Shown here piece after piece: positions 28,278 through 38,108 of a stretch of DNA of 64,000 bases; within the stretch, counting starts at the first letter, position 1, and the number at the start of each line of letters is the position of its first letter. The DNA comes from Sphingobacterium bovistauri (lineage in GTDB: Bacteria; Bacteroidota; Bacteroidia; Sphingobacteriales; Sphingobacteriaceae): assembly GCF_020295405.1 (NCBI RefSeq), contig NZ_JADEYP010000009.1, positions 1 to 64,000 of the forward strand. The letters are read 5' to 3'. The position numbers were made by a program, and so were the translations under genes. The notes beneath the pieces were generated by a model. The model had not been told where the DNA came from. It saw nothing but the letters and a program-made list of their open reading frames with translations, and ran no database searches.

Positions 28278-28979
28278 ATGGAAGATAGTAGAAAGAAAAT
28301 GTGGGATTTTTGGTATAATCATAATGAATACCAAAAGCAAAGAAACGAATCTGTTGAATACATACATTCAAATATTTTTTATTTCATTCTTGACTGTTAT
28401 ACGAATGAATTTGACTTTTTGAGTGAGAATATTGAATCTTTTGCTGGCTATTCAGTTAAAGAATTTAATATTGATGTATTAATAGATAATATTCATGAAG
28501 ATGACCAAGAATTCGTAGCCAATTGTGAAAGGCTTTCGATTGATTATCAAAATACATTGTTTTATGATGAACATTTTAAGTACAGCTATAGTTATAGTTT
28601 TCGTTTTAATACTAGAGATAAAGGTTGTTTAGTTTTTAATCTCTCCTATGAAGCTTTGGAAGTTAATAATCAGGGGTATTTAGCAAAATCATTAGTCAGG
28701 GTAAAGGTGGAAGAGCTAGCTCCAGATTATAGGGTTGATAGGTTGTTTAGTATTTATGATAAGACGAATGCGATCAGTATTAACTTTAACAATATTAATA
28801 AATTAACAAAGCGCGAAAGGGAGATTTTAGACTTAATAAATAAGGGATTAACAAGTGCTGAAATAGCTAATAAACTTTTTTTGAGCAAAATGACAGTTGA
28901 TACACATCGACGTAATATTTTGTACAAGACAGATTCGAGTAATTTTATTGATCTCTTAAATAAAATTAAAACAATTTAA
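28278..28979 (+). CDS. PAS-like / LuxR-type transcriptional regulator
   Basis: A 233-residue regulator. The N-terminal part (about 25-150) resembles a PAS fold: FYFILDCYTNEFDFLSENIE is followed by IHEDDQEFV, as in PAS_3 domains. The C-terminal part (about 170-230) is a LuxR/GerE helix-turn-helix: LTKREREILDLINKGLT, then AEIANKLFLSKMTVDTHRRN. No receiver domain is present. It would bind DNA in response to a ligand or redox cue sensed by the PAS-like domain. Neighbours on both sides are unrelated, and its targets are unknown. Confidence 0.87.
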   Translation: MEDSRKKMWDFWYNHNEYQKQRNESVEYIHSNIFYFILDCYTNEFDFLSENIESFAGYSVKEFNIDVLIDNIHEDDQEFVANCERLSIDYQNTLFYDEHFKYSYSYSFRFNTRDKGCLVFNLSYEALEVNNQGYLAKSLVRVKVEELAPDYRVDRLFSIYDKTNAISINFNNINKLTKREREILDLINKGLTSAEIANKLFLSKMTVDTHRRNILYKTDSSNFIDLLNKIKTI

Positions 28980-29636
28980 TATTCTTCATCAAAAATCTTT
29001 CACCAGAATAAAATATATTTAGGTTTTATCATTTGAGATATTGTTTTATTAGCATGGTTTTTACAAGTGTGAATATTGCTAATGAGGAAGCCACAACCTG
29101 AACTACTTAATTCAATAATTCGAGATATTTTATTTTTTCATGGTATTTCACCGAAAGACTAACGTCGATTATTTGTGCTATTACAGGACTTATATCATAT
29201 TAATAATATGATTGCTGTAAATTCTGTGTCGGTATTATTGTGAGAGTAACTATCTTATTATCAGTTGTTAATGTGTGTTGTTCTATAGTTAAAAACAAGG
29301 TTTGTCGTCCCGATTTGGTTGAGGTACATAACGCTGTAATATGGTATTGCTTGATAAATAACTGGGTATTTATTCAGATCTAATAGTATTAGGCGAGTCA
29401 TTGAAAATAATTGAAGTGCCCGAGTTTAGATTGGGTATAAGATGCTGAGTAAAGAATTAGAGTTGGGGTTTTTATTAAACTTATTGTTGAGATTGTTTTG
29501 TGTATTATATTTGATTATCAGTTAGTTGTTTGTTCTTTTTCTTATTAAAAAATTGAATTCATTTGGTAAGTAGCACCGTAAAGTAATCATAGAGAAATAA
29601 CAGGAGCCATCTTATAAGGATGGCTCTATGTGTCTT
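28980..29636. other. 657-bp gap without a gene
   Basis: I see no protein-coding frame, tRNA or strong repeat here. A hairpin (GGAGCCATC...GATGGCTCT) at 29603-29627 lies just past the stop codon of the UbiD-like gene. Confidence 0.5.
29603..29627 (-). terminator. possible terminator of the UbiD-like gene
   Basis: AGAGCCATC pairs with GATGGCTCC around a seven-base loop, 10 bases after the stop codon. The T-run on the minus strand is weak. Confidence 0.45.
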
Positions 29637-31475
29637 TTATATAATTCCGTGTAGAGAAGCGCCTTTGACAGCTAAGCGTTCTATGTTTCGCTCTACGGTT
29701 TCGTTTTTTATTAAGTCTGGTGCATGATGCGGTTTACGTCTTGCGTCTATGATAACAGGGCCTTCGCATCCCCAATGCTTGAATTTTGTGAAGGATTTGA
29801 TACCATATATATCATAGGCAGGATTAGACTTCGTAAAAGTATCCCATACAAAGTTGTTTTCGTTAGCACATGAAAAATCTGCATTGTTGACGAGGACGAT
29901 CAGTTGAATACCTTCAAAGTCGACTTCTTTGGCTGCATTAGTCCAAGCCTCTAATACGTTTACCTCGTTTTCATATGAGGTGAAATCTGTGCCTTCTACA
30001 ACTAAAATTCCAGGGAGTGCAATTTTTGCTTTATTGAAAGGGCGTGGTAAATCCAGATTAACAGGTAGCTCTTTTGCTAATTCACGCTTTTTTTCACCAG
30101 CGGCAGCGAAAACAACTTTAGAGCCAGCATTTAGGCCATCACCTGTGTAATCTAAGGTGTCAATTGTCGTATTGGTTTGGAAATGTAAATCACGTGTTAA
30201 GTCAATACGTTCCAATATATGTGTGAAAAATCCTTCTACGTTGTGAATGTCCAATTGCTGATTGTCTTCTGCAGCTGCTATAAATAAATATTTCGCTAAA
30301 CTCAATTGATTCTTGCCTAATACTTGATTGGCAATTGTTAATATCTCTTGTGGTCTTTCAATTTTTTGGTATGGTGTGTATGATTCGCGTCCTATAGCAA
30401 ACAGAAGTGGATGCACCCCTGCTGCATCTACTGCATGTACCGCTTTTAATCCATTGATCTCTTGTGGGATTGCCGAACCGGTAATCTCATGAATCAATGC
30501 ACCGAAGCTCGTGTCTTCTTGTGGTGGACGACCCACTACTGTGAATGTCCAAATGGGATCCTTCTTATGGTATACATTATGGACCTTCATTAATGGGAAG
30601 TCATGTACTAAACTGTAGTAGCCTATGTGGTCACCGAAGGGTCCCTCAGGTTTGTTTTCATTTGGATAGACCGTGCCTGTAATGACAAAATCTGCATCTG
30701 CCGAAATACAGAATCCTTCTTCATCATAGAAATATCGGAATCTTCTGTTACCTAATGCACCAGCAAAAATCATTTCAGATAGTCCTTCGGGTAGCGGCAT
30801 TACTGCAGAGAGTGGGTGAGAAGGTGGACCTCCTACAAAAATACTCACTTTAAGGGGTTTGCCTAAGGCATTCGCTTTCTGTTGATGTACACCAATTCCT
30901 CGGTGCAATTGATAGTGTAGTCCTATTTCTTTGTCTTGTATATAGTCATTGCCTGATAGTTGGATACGGTACATACCCAAGTTGGCTTTCATAATCCCTG
31001 GCTTGGAAATATCTTCGGTATACACTTGTGGCATTGTAACAAATGCACCTCCATCCATTGGCCAGTTAACAATTTGTGGGATTTTGCTGATTTGGGTTTT
31101 GCCATATAAGATAGGTGCTCCGGATTTTTTTTTCCAAGGTAGCGCACCTAAAGCAACTGCAGATGATCCAATGTATTGAAATGGATTTTTAAGAACCGCC
31201 GTAGGATCCATCTTCACATCTACCAGTTTTTTGATGTGGTCAAGGGTGTCTCTAAACATGAATTTCGAACGATCCAATGTGCCGAACAAATTCGATACTG
31301 CAGGGAACTCAGAACCTTTGATATTTTCAAACAATAATGCAGGGCCTTGGGCATCATACACGCGCATGTGGATGGCTGCCATTTCCAAATAAGGGTCTAC
31401 TTCTTCTTTGATTCGTACTAAATGTCCATTTTTTTCTAAATCAGCTACACAGGCTGCTAAACTAGGATATCCCAT
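29637..31475 (-). CDS. UbiD family decarboxylase
   Basis: A 612-residue member of the UbiD family, prenylated-FMN-dependent reversible decarboxylases. The N-terminal flavin-binding-type domain (about 1-120), the central split-barrel region with the KPEGPFGDHIGYYS active-site segment, and a long C-terminal domain are present. It is longer than E. coli UbiD (497 residues), as is usual in Bacteroidetes. Because this phylum makes menaquinone, a role in a menaquinone or other aromatic-acid decarboxylation step is more likely than ubiquinone synthesis. That is inference. No ubiX-like flavin prenyltransferase is adjacent. Upstream on the minus strand, TATTTTTG at 31500-31507 fits a -7 box. Confidence 0.88.
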   Translation of the reverse strand: MGYPSLAACVADLEKNGHLVRIKEEVDPYLEMAAIHMRVYDAQGPALLFENIKGSEFPAVSNLFGTLDRSKFMFRDTLDHIKKLVDVKMDPTAVLKNPFQYIGSSAVALGALPWKKKSGAPILYGKTQISKIPQIVNWPMDGGAFVTMPQVYTEDISKPGIMKANLGMYRIQLSGNDYIQDKEIGLHYQLHRGIGVHQQKANALGKPLKVSIFVGGPPSHPLSAVMPLPEGLSEMIFAGALGNRRFRYFYDEEGFCISADADFVITGTVYPNENKPEGPFGDHIGYYSLVHDFPLMKVHNVYHKKDPIWTFTVVGRPPQEDTSFGALIHEITGSAIPQEINGLKAVHAVDAAGVHPLLFAIGRESYTPYQKIERPQEILTIANQVLGKNQLSLAKYLFIAAAEDNQQLDIHNVEGFFTHILERIDLTRDLHFQTNTTIDTLDYTGDGLNAGSKVVFAAAGEKKRELAKELPVNLDLPRPFNKAKIALPGILVVEGTDFTSYENEVNVLEAWTNAAKEVDFEGIQLIVLVNNADFSCANENNFVWDTFTKSNPAYDIYGIKSFTKFKHWGCEGPVIIDARRKPHHAPDLIKNETVERNIERLAVKGASLHGII

Positions 31476-31499
31476 GATATTCGAAATCTTTGTGATTTA

Positions 31500-31507
31500 C
31501 AAAAATA
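31500..31507 (-). promoter_or_regulatory. -7 box of the UbiD-like gene
   Basis: On the minus strand the sequence reads TATTTTTG, matching TAnnTTTG, 25 bp upstream of the start codon. Confidence 0.45.
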
Positions 31508-31553
31508 GTAGAATATTTCACTATATCTCTACACAAGAAAGTAATGTAATCTA

Positions 31554-32405
31554 TTATATTAGATCTGAGTGGTGAAATCCTTTGCTTTTGACTATCTGTA
31601 TATTGTTAATTTTAGAATGATCGATCAGTTCAGATATATAATCAGCATAGGTGTTGTATGGTATGCCTGAGAAGTATTTATTACAGATTTTGGCAAAAGT
31701 TTTATTCTGAATGGTTATAATATGGTGTTTATTACCTTTGGCTAAGTGATTTTGATACATTTTCATAAGCTCTTCGATTTGAAAGCTTTGTGTACCTTCA
31801 AATTTGATATATTTATTGAGGTAGGTTGTAGACCAATTAATAGAACCTAGCCAACTCATTAAGTCTTTGATTTTGATAGGATTTAAAGTGATGCTTTTTG
31901 TGGGTTTGTAGAGGTAAATGAATCTGTTTTTAAGCATTTTGATCATGAAGTCTTCAAAAGAAGTCCCCTTGCCTATAGCGACATCTTTTAGAACAATAGT
32001 ATAAGTCATTTGTAATTCCGTAAATAGCTCCTCAATAGTAGAAAGGTGCCTGCTATCATAAATAGTACTTACATATACAATTCTATTACAATTGTTTTTT
32101 TTTGCGAAATGAATGTAGTTCCGAATGGATAGAAGTTCGTAATTTGCTCCTACAGCATCATGAAGTTCTGGTGTTTGTGTAAAATAAAAAGCGACATGAC
32201 AGTCGGGGATATGAATGTCTACGACATAAGGATTATAGCGTATGACATCCACGTTATACAATTTGGCAAGTGTCGGTTTATATAGTTTGCTAATTAAGAG
32301 TTCTTGGTCCCGGACGAGGCCATGGATTTGTATAGTATCACCCTGTAAATAACGCAGGGAAGCTTTTCCCAAGTACGAATTAAGTCCACAAGCCATCACA
32401 TTCAT
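31554..32405 (-). CDS. NAD(P)-binding Rossmann-fold protein, SDR/NmrA-like
   Basis: A 283-residue protein that begins with an atypical dinucleotide-binding motif (ACGLNSYLGKASLRYL, G-x-x-x-x-x-G), followed by strands and helices in the pattern of atypical short-chain dehydrogenases or NmrA-like proteins (DCHVAFYFTQTPE, CNRIVYVSTIYDS, residues 68-120). The catalytic YxxxK of classical SDRs is not evident. Function unknown. It is divergent from the cryptochrome-like gene across a 180-bp gap. In other Bacteroidetes similar proteins lie beside photolyase-family genes, so a functional link is possible but not shown. Confidence 0.65.
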   Translation of the reverse strand: MNVMACGLNSYLGKASLRYLQGDTIQIHGLVRDQELLISKLYKPTLAKLYNVDVIRYNPYVVDIHIPDCHVAFYFTQTPELHDAVGANYELLSIRNYIHFAKKNNCNRIVYVSTIYDSRHLSTIEELFTELQMTYTIVLKDVAIGKGTSFEDFMIKMLKNRFIYLYKPTKSITLNPIKIKDLMSWLGSINWSTTYLNKYIKFEGTQSFQIEELMKMYQNHLAKGNKHHIITIQNKTFAKICNKYFSGIPYNTYADYISELIDHSKINNIQIVKSKGFHHSDLI

Positions 32406-32585
32406 AGGCCGAAAATAGTAAAATCTAAATTATGATTAATAACCTATAACACATTAAAATTGTTTTATATATTTTATTGTTAGAATAGTGTAATATTGGG
32501 TGATCGGTGTTTATTTATCCATATAAATACAATATCTTTACAATTCAGTATTCTAAGTTTAAGGGGGAATTCGCACGGATTTATA

Positions 32586-33764
32586 ATGAGTAGAAAGGTA
32601 GTACTAGTATGGTTTCGCAACGATTTACGCACATCCGATAATGAGGTGTTGTATTCAGCCGTTGAAAAATCAGCTTTTGTTATTCCTGTCTATATTTTTG
32701 ATCCACGTTATTATGCTGAGGGAAAGCATGGGTTTTCCTACACAGGAACTCTTCGTCAGCAGTATATTCTAAATTCAGTTGCATCGTTAAAAAACAAACT
32801 TCAATCTCTTGGAGGTGATTTATTGACTTTTGAAGGATTTCCTGAAGAAATTATCCCAAAGCTTGTTCAGAAATACGAAGTTGATGAAGTTTATCATCAT
32901 CGTGAAGTAGCTCGTAGAGAAACACGTATATCTGAGCTTGTAGAAGAATCTTTGTGGCAGGTGAAACGTAACTTAAGACATTTTATCGGTCATACTATGT
33001 ACCACAAGGAGGATTTGCCTTTTCCAATAAAGGATATTCCTAATGATTTCAATACTTTTAAAAAGAAGGTTGCAAAAGAGAGTTTTGTACGTGAATGTCT
33101 ACCCGATATTGATCAAATATCTATTCCACCTCATTTAGAAAAGACTGAATTGCCGTTGGTTGCGAGTGATTTGGAAGCTTACGGTGAATTAGCTGCACAA
33201 CGTAATATGTATTCCGTACTTGAAAATGTACGTAACGCTGAAGATTTTTATACGGTACTATCTCCATATTTGGCTTTAGGGGTACTTTCTCCAGCTCAAG
33301 CCTTTCATTTTTTCAATTCACGCCTGACCTCACAAAATAAGAAAAAGATAAATTTTATTCTAGATGGTCTGCTTTGGAGGGATTATTATCGCTTCATGTT
33401 GAAGAAATTTCCAAATTGTTATTTTAAGACATCTGCTGATGTTGAAGCGAATAATGAAATCTTGGCTACTTTCTTAGAAGGTAGGACTTCTGATACTAAA
33501 ATTAACAGTTTGATTACTAAGCTTAATGGCGAGGGTATGCTGACACGCTCAGAGCGCGAGTATTGTGCTCTTTATTTTATATATGAACTCAAACAGCCTT
33601 GGTTGTTAGGTGCTGCTTATTTTGAACAACAATTAACTGATTATGCTCCCGCTAGTATTTATGGCTTTTGGTCACATGTGTCAGGGGAGGGAACTAGTAT
33701 GAAAAATAATAGGTCTAATGACGATTGGAATAAAATAGAAAAGTTAAAAGAGCAGGTGGTCTGA
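32586..33764 (+). CDS. degenerate cryptochrome DASH / photolyase-family protein
   Basis: A 392-residue protein of the photolyase/cryptochrome family. ATG at 32586 (MSRKVVLVWFRNDLRTSDNE) starts the normal photolyase N-terminal domain, including YTGTLRQQYI and the nucleotide-fold residues. The C-terminal FAD domain is recognisable (YLALGVLSPAQAFHFF, LLWRDYYRFML, KQPWLLGAAYFEQQL) but diverged. The expected DxxMRxL segment is replaced by TKINSLITKL, the NRxRQ motif by TRSEREY, and the AGVGNDPR motif by SGEGTSMK. The protein ends soon after, without the usual C-terminal tail. Cofactor binding and repair activity are therefore doubtful; it may have another role. Reading from the earlier in-frame start at 32496 would add a non-conserved extension. 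Confidence 0.8.
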   Translation: MSRKVVLVWFRNDLRTSDNEVLYSAVEKSAFVIPVYIFDPRYYAEGKHGFSYTGTLRQQYILNSVASLKNKLQSLGGDLLTFEGFPEEIIPKLVQKYEVDEVYHHREVARRETRISELVEESLWQVKRNLRHFIGHTMYHKEDLPFPIKDIPNDFNTFKKKVAKESFVRECLPDIDQISIPPHLEKTELPLVASDLEAYGELAAQRNMYSVLENVRNAEDFYTVLSPYLALGVLSPAQAFHFFNSRLTSQNKKKINFILDGLLWRDYYRFMLKKFPNCYFKTSADVEANNEILATFLEGRTSDTKINSLITKLNGEGMLTRSEREYCALYFIYELKQPWLLGAAYFEQQLTDYAPASIYGFWSHVSGEGTSMKNNRSNDDWNKIEKLKEQVV

Positions 33765-33869
33765 GTTTGAAAATTATCCATTAAAGCCAAAAATATTTTA
33801 ATGGATAAAACTTTGATTTTTATGCTAGAAAAACTATAATTTCAGTACCAATAACTGCTTTTTTATTCC

Positions 33870-33877
33870 TAAATTTG
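33870..33877 (+). promoter_or_regulatory. -7 box of sucA
   Basis: TAAATTTG fits TAnnTTTG and lies 28 bp before the sucA start codon. The -33 region is not distinct. Confidence 0.45.
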
Positions 33878-33905
33878 GCAAATTATTTAGACGATAACTT
33901 ATATA

Positions 33906-36644
33906 ATGGATAAACTGACATATTTGAGTAACGCCGATTCAAGCTATATTGACGGCTTATATCAAGCTTACAAACAAGATCCAAATTCGGTAGATTTTGG
34001 GTGGCAAAAATTTTTCGAAGGATTTGAATTTGGTCAAAGTTCTGAAGGTGTAGTGGTTGAGGATGAGAATGTTTCAGAGCACGCACTAAAAGAAATCAAT
34101 GTGTTGAATATGATTCACGGTTACAGAGATCGTGGTCACTTATTCACGCAAACGAATCCTGTTCGTGAGCGTCGTAAATATTACCCAGGCAAAGAATTAG
34201 AAACTTTTGGTTTGTCAGAAGCAGACATGGATACTGTTTTCAATGCAGGTATTGAAATCGGTATCGGTCCAGCAAAATTGCGTGATATTCGTCAATTAAT
34301 TGAAGATACATATTGTCGTTCGATTGGTTCGGAATTTAAATATATTCGTAATCCAGAAAAAATCAAATGGTTGCAAGATCGCATGGAAGCAGATCGCAAC
34401 CTGCCTAAATATTCAGTAGAGCAGAAGAAACGTATTTTACAAAAAATCAATAGAGCGGTAGTTTTTGAGAGCTTCTTAGGGACAAAATTCTTAGGTCAAA
34501 AACGTTTTTCTTTGGAAGGTGCTGAAAGCTTAATTCCTGCATTGGATTCTGTAATTGAAAAAGGTGCTGATCTAGGTGTTCAAGAATTCATGATAGGTAT
34601 GGCTCACCGTGGTCGTTTGAATGTTTTGGCAAATATCATGGGGAAACCTTACAAAACTATTTTATCTGAATTCGAAGGTAAAATGTACAAACAAGAAGAT
34701 CCTGAGTTGCAATTTGGTGGTGACGTGAAATACCATTTAGGATATTCTTCAGATATTAAAACAGATAGTGGCAAAAGTATCCACTTGTCATTGGCACCCA
34801 ATCCATCACATTTAGAAACAGTAGCTCCAATAGTTGAGGGGGTTGTTCGTTCTAAAATTGATATGAAATATGATGGTGACTCTTCAAAAATTGCACCTAT
34901 CTTGATTCATGGTGATGCAGCTATTGCTGGTCAGGGTTTAGTGTACGAGGTAACTCAAATGTCTAAACTAGATGGTTACAAAACGGGTGGTTCTATTCAC
35001 ATCGTGATTAATAATCAAGTCGGTTTTACGACAAACTATAAAGATGCACGTTCAGGTACTTACTGTACAGACGTCGCTAAGATCACTTCTTCTCCAGTAT
35101 TCCATGTGAATGGTGATGATGCTGAAGCAGTAGTCTATGCGATTAATTTAGCCGTTGAATACCGTCAAAAATATAAAACTGATGTATTCGTTGATTTATT
35201 GTGTTACCGTCGTTTTGGTCACAATGAAGCTGATGAACCTAAGTTTACACAACCTTTGTTGTACAAATTGATTGAAAAGCATGCTAATCCAAAAGAAGTT
35301 TACGCTAAAAAATTGGAAGCAGAAGGATCAATCGATTCTAAATATGCGAAGGAAGTCGAAAAGGAATTCAAAGATTATTTACAAACACAATTGGATGCTG
35401 CTAAAGCTGTAGAAGTTTTAGAAGATGAGGTTCCAATGTTTGGTGGTGCTTGGAAAGGCTTACGTCCAGCTAAAAAAGCTGATATTTTTAAAGCTGTTGA
35501 TACAAAAGTTGACGATAAAGCATTTTTATCTTTAGCTAAGGAAATTACTTCTTTACCAAAGGACAAAAAATTCTTCCGTAAGATTTCTAAATTGTATGAA
35601 GATCGTGCCGCGATGATTGAGAAAGATTCGTACGATTGGGCAATGGGTGAATTGATGGCTTACGCTACATTATTAAATGAAGGTAAACGTGTACGTATTT
35701 CTGGTCAGGATGTTCAACGTGGAACATTCTCTCACCGTCATGCAGTTTTGACTTTAGAAGATTCGGAAGAAAAATACGCTCCATTAGCACAAGTAAATGG
35801 TGGCGATAAATTCAATATCTACAACTCATTATTGTCAGAATATGGTGTTCTAGGTTTTGAATACGGTTACGCATTAGCTAACCCTCAAGCGTTGACAATA
35901 TGGGAAGCACAATTTGGTGACTTCTACAATGGTGCTCAAATCATCGTTGACCAGTACTTGACTTCTGCAGAGACAAAATGGAAGCGCTCGAATGGATTGG
36001 TGATGATGCTTCCTCATGGTATGGAAGGTCAGGGACCAGAGCATTCTTCGGGTCGTATCGAAAGGTTCTTAGAGTTATGTGCAAATGATAACTTAATCAT
36101 TGCAAACTGTACTACACCAGCGAATTATTTTCATTTATTGCGTCGTCAATTAGTACGTGATTTCCGTAAGCCTTTAGTCGTGTTTACACCAAAATCATTA
36201 TTGCGTCATCCAAAAGTTGTTTCTTCATTGAATGATTTCACAAGCACTAATTTTCAAGAAGTGATTGATGATACATCAGTAAAAGCAGCTTCAGTAAAAC
36301 GAGTGTTATTCTGTACTGGTAAAATCTATTACGAATTGCTAGAACGTCAACAAGCTGAGAAACGTACAGATATTGCTATTGTTCGTATAGAACAATTGTA
36401 CCCTTCTCCTGTAGAGCAGTTGCAAGCTATTCATAAGAAATATAGCAAAGCAAAAGAATTCATTTGGGTTCAAGAAGAAAATGAAAATATGGGAGCATGG
36501 CCTCATTTCTGCCGCAAATTCAGAAGAACTGATATTGAGTTTACTGATGTGATCGCAAGAACTGAAAGTGGAAGTCCTGCAACAGGTTATATGAAACAAC
36601 ACGTTGCTCAACAAGAAGCAATTATTAATAAAGCATTTGCATAA
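33906..36644 (+). CDS. sucA: 2-oxoglutarate dehydrogenase E1 component
   Basis: A 912-residue thiamine-diphosphate-dependent E1, decarboxylating 2-oxoglutarate and passing the succinyl group to lipoyl-E2 in the TCA cycle. The N-terminal segment YLSNADSSYIDGLYQAYK is typical. The substrate-binding region EFMIGMAHRGRLNVLANI, the thiamine and Mg binding segment GDAAIAGQG followed by INNQVGFTT, and the transketolase-like pyrimidine domain (GTFSHRHAVL, then MLPHGMEGQGPEHSSGR) are all present. Length is usual for the family. It is followed after 65 bp by sucB, with a strong hairpin between the two. Confidence 0.97.
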   Translation: MDKLTYLSNADSSYIDGLYQAYKQDPNSVDFGWQKFFEGFEFGQSSEGVVVEDENVSEHALKEINVLNMIHGYRDRGHLFTQTNPVRERRKYYPGKELETFGLSEADMDTVFNAGIEIGIGPAKLRDIRQLIEDTYCRSIGSEFKYIRNPEKIKWLQDRMEADRNLPKYSVEQKKRILQKINRAVVFESFLGTKFLGQKRFSLEGAESLIPALDSVIEKGADLGVQEFMIGMAHRGRLNVLANIMGKPYKTILSEFEGKMYKQEDPELQFGGDVKYHLGYSSDIKTDSGKSIHLSLAPNPSHLETVAPIVEGVVRSKIDMKYDGDSSKIAPILIHGDAAIAGQGLVYEVTQMSKLDGYKTGGSIHIVINNQVGFTTNYKDARSGTYCTDVAKITSSPVFHVNGDDAEAVVYAINLAVEYRQKYKTDVFVDLLCYRRFGHNEADEPKFTQPLLYKLIEKHANPKEVYAKKLEAEGSIDSKYAKEVEKEFKDYLQTQLDAAKAVEVLEDEVPMFGGAWKGLRPAKKADIFKAVDTKVDDKAFLSLAKEITSLPKDKKFFRKISKLYEDRAAMIEKDSYDWAMGELMAYATLLNEGKRVRISGQDVQRGTFSHRHAVLTLEDSEEKYAPLAQVNGGDKFNIYNSLLSEYGVLGFEYGYALANPQALTIWEAQFGDFYNGAQIIVDQYLTSAETKWKRSNGLVMMLPHGMEGQGPEHSSGRIERFLELCANDNLIIANCTTPANYFHLLRRQLVRDFRKPLVVFTPKSLLRHPKVVSSLNDFTSTNFQEVIDDTSVKAASVKRVLFCTGKIYYELLERQQAEKRTDIAIVRIEQLYPSPVEQLQAIHKKYSKAKEFIWVQEENENMGAWPHFCRKFRRTDIEFTDVIARTESGSPATGYMKQHVAQQEAIINKAFA

Positions 36645-36662
36645 ACAAAAATAGAAGACTTG

Positions 36663-36688
36663 CGTTGTAATAGAGTACTATTACAACG
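36663..36688 (+). promoter_or_regulatory. intercistronic hairpin between sucA and sucB
   Basis: CGTTGTAATAG pairs perfectly with CTATTACAACG around a four-base loop, followed by TTGGTTTT rather than a clean T-run. It could act as a partial terminator or an mRNA-processing or stability element that sets the E1:E2 ratio. Confidence 0.55.
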
Positions 36689-36709
36689 TTGGTTTTAAAT
36701 AATAGACAC

Positions 36710-37933
36710 ATGAGCTTAGAAATCAAAGTCCCTACAGTTGGTGAATCAATCACCGAAGTAACATTAGCCCAATGGCTAAAACAAGATGGCGATTACGTCG
36801 AAATGGACGAAAACATTGCCGAATTGGAATCAGACAAAGCTACATTTGAATTACCGGCAGAAAAGGCTGGTATTCTACGTATCATCGCTCAAGAAGGTGA
36901 TACATTAGAAATCGGTGCTGTAGTATGTAGTATCGAAGATGGTGATGCTCCTGCTGGTGATAAAAAAACTGAGGCTCCTGCAGCATCTGCTGCTCCGGTT
37001 GCTAAAGCAGAAGATGCATCAGAGAATCCTGACTCATACGCTGCTGGTACAGCTTCTCCAGCTGCCGCTAAAATATTAAGAGAAAAGGGTATTGATCCTT
37101 CCACAATAAAAGGAACGGGTAAAGATGGTCGTATCACGAAAGAGGATGCAGAAAGAGCACAAGCTAAACCAGCAGCTCCTAAAGCTGAAGCAAAACCTGC
37201 AGCAGTTGCAGCTGCTCCAGTAGTAGCTGGCGCTCGTAATGAACGTCGTGAGAAAATGAGTTCTCTTCGTAAAACTATTGCTAAGCGTTTAGTTTCTGTG
37301 AAAAATGAAACTGCAATGTTAACTACATTCAATGAAGTAAACATGCAGCCAATCATGGATTTGAGATCTAAATATAAAGATGTTTTCAAAGAGAAGCATG
37401 GTGTAGGTTTAGGTTTTATGTCATTCTTCACTAAAGCTGTGACTACAGCATTGAAAGAATGGCCTGCTGTAAATGCACGTATCGAAGAAAACGAAATTGT
37501 ATATTCGGACTTCGCAGACGTTTCAATCGCTGTTTCAGCACCTAAAGGATTAGTCGTTCCGATTATTCGTAATGCGGATCAACTTTCATTACAAGGTATT
37601 GAAAAAGAAATTATCAATTTGGCGACTAAAGCTCGTGATAACAAATTGACAATTGATGAGATGACAGGTGGTACATTCACTATCACGAATGGTGGTGTAT
37701 TTGGATCTATGATGTCTACTCCAATCATCAACGCACCACAGTCAGCTATCTTGGGTATGCACAATATTGTACAACGTCCAATTGCTGAAAATGGTCAAGT
37801 TGTGATTCGTCCAATGATGTATATCGCTTTGTCGTATGATCACCGTATCATCGACGGCCGTGAGTCTGTAAGCTTCTTAGTTCGTGTTAAACAATTATTA
37901 GAAGACCCAGCTCGTTTGTTATTAGAGGTGTAA
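36710..37933 (+). CDS. sucB: dihydrolipoyllysine succinyltransferase (2-oxoglutarate dehydrogenase E2)
   Basis: A 407-residue E2 core enzyme transferring succinyl groups from lipoyl-Lys to CoA. Domains in order: lipoyl domain with [10 protein letters not shown] (the lipoylated Lys in DKA, about residue 42), an Ala/Pro-rich linker, a peripheral-subunit-binding domain ([27 protein letters not shown]), a second Ala/Pro linker, and the catalytic domain with the DHRIIDGRE active-site motif near the C-terminus. ATG at 36710 starts [14 protein letters not shown], the family N-terminus; an in-frame start 21 bases upstream would add non-conserved residues. Operon with sucA; the E3 component is elsewhere. 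Confidence 0.97.
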   Translation: MSLEIKVPTVGESITEVTLAQWLKQDGDYVEMDENIAELESDKATFELPAEKAGILRIIAQEGDTLEIGAVVCSIEDGDAPAGDKKTEAPAASAAPVAKAEDASENPDSYAAGTASPAAAKILREKGIDPSTIKGTGKDGRITKEDAERAQAKPAAPKAEAKPAAVAAAPVVAGARNERREKMSSLRKTIAKRLVSVKNETAMLTTFNEVNMQPIMDLRSKYKDVFKEKHGVGLGFMSFFTKAVTTALKEWPAVNARIEENEIVYSDFADVSIAVSAPKGLVVPIIRNADQLSLQGIEKEIINLATKARDNKLTIDEMTGGTFTITNGGVFGSMMSTPIINAPQSAILGMHNIVQRPIAENGQVVIRPMMYIALSYDHRIIDGRESVSFLVRVKQLLEDPARLLLEV

Positions 37934-37952
37934 TGAGAATTTAATATATAAC

Positions 37953-37985
37953 AAAAAGCTCCATTATTTGATGGGGCTTTTTTGT
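37953..37985 (+). terminator. terminator of sucAB
   Basis: AAAAAGCTCCAT pairs with ATGGGGCTTTTT with one G-U pair and is followed by a T-run. Confidence 0.8.
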
Positions 37986-38108
37986 TATATGCATAGTTTA
38001 AGTTGATGAGTTTTGTTTAATAAATAGTGTAATTTATGTTTATTATTTAAAATTTTATCCTAAATTTACGGATCATTCCGAAGACATTAATCTTATTAAC
38101 CAAAACCT

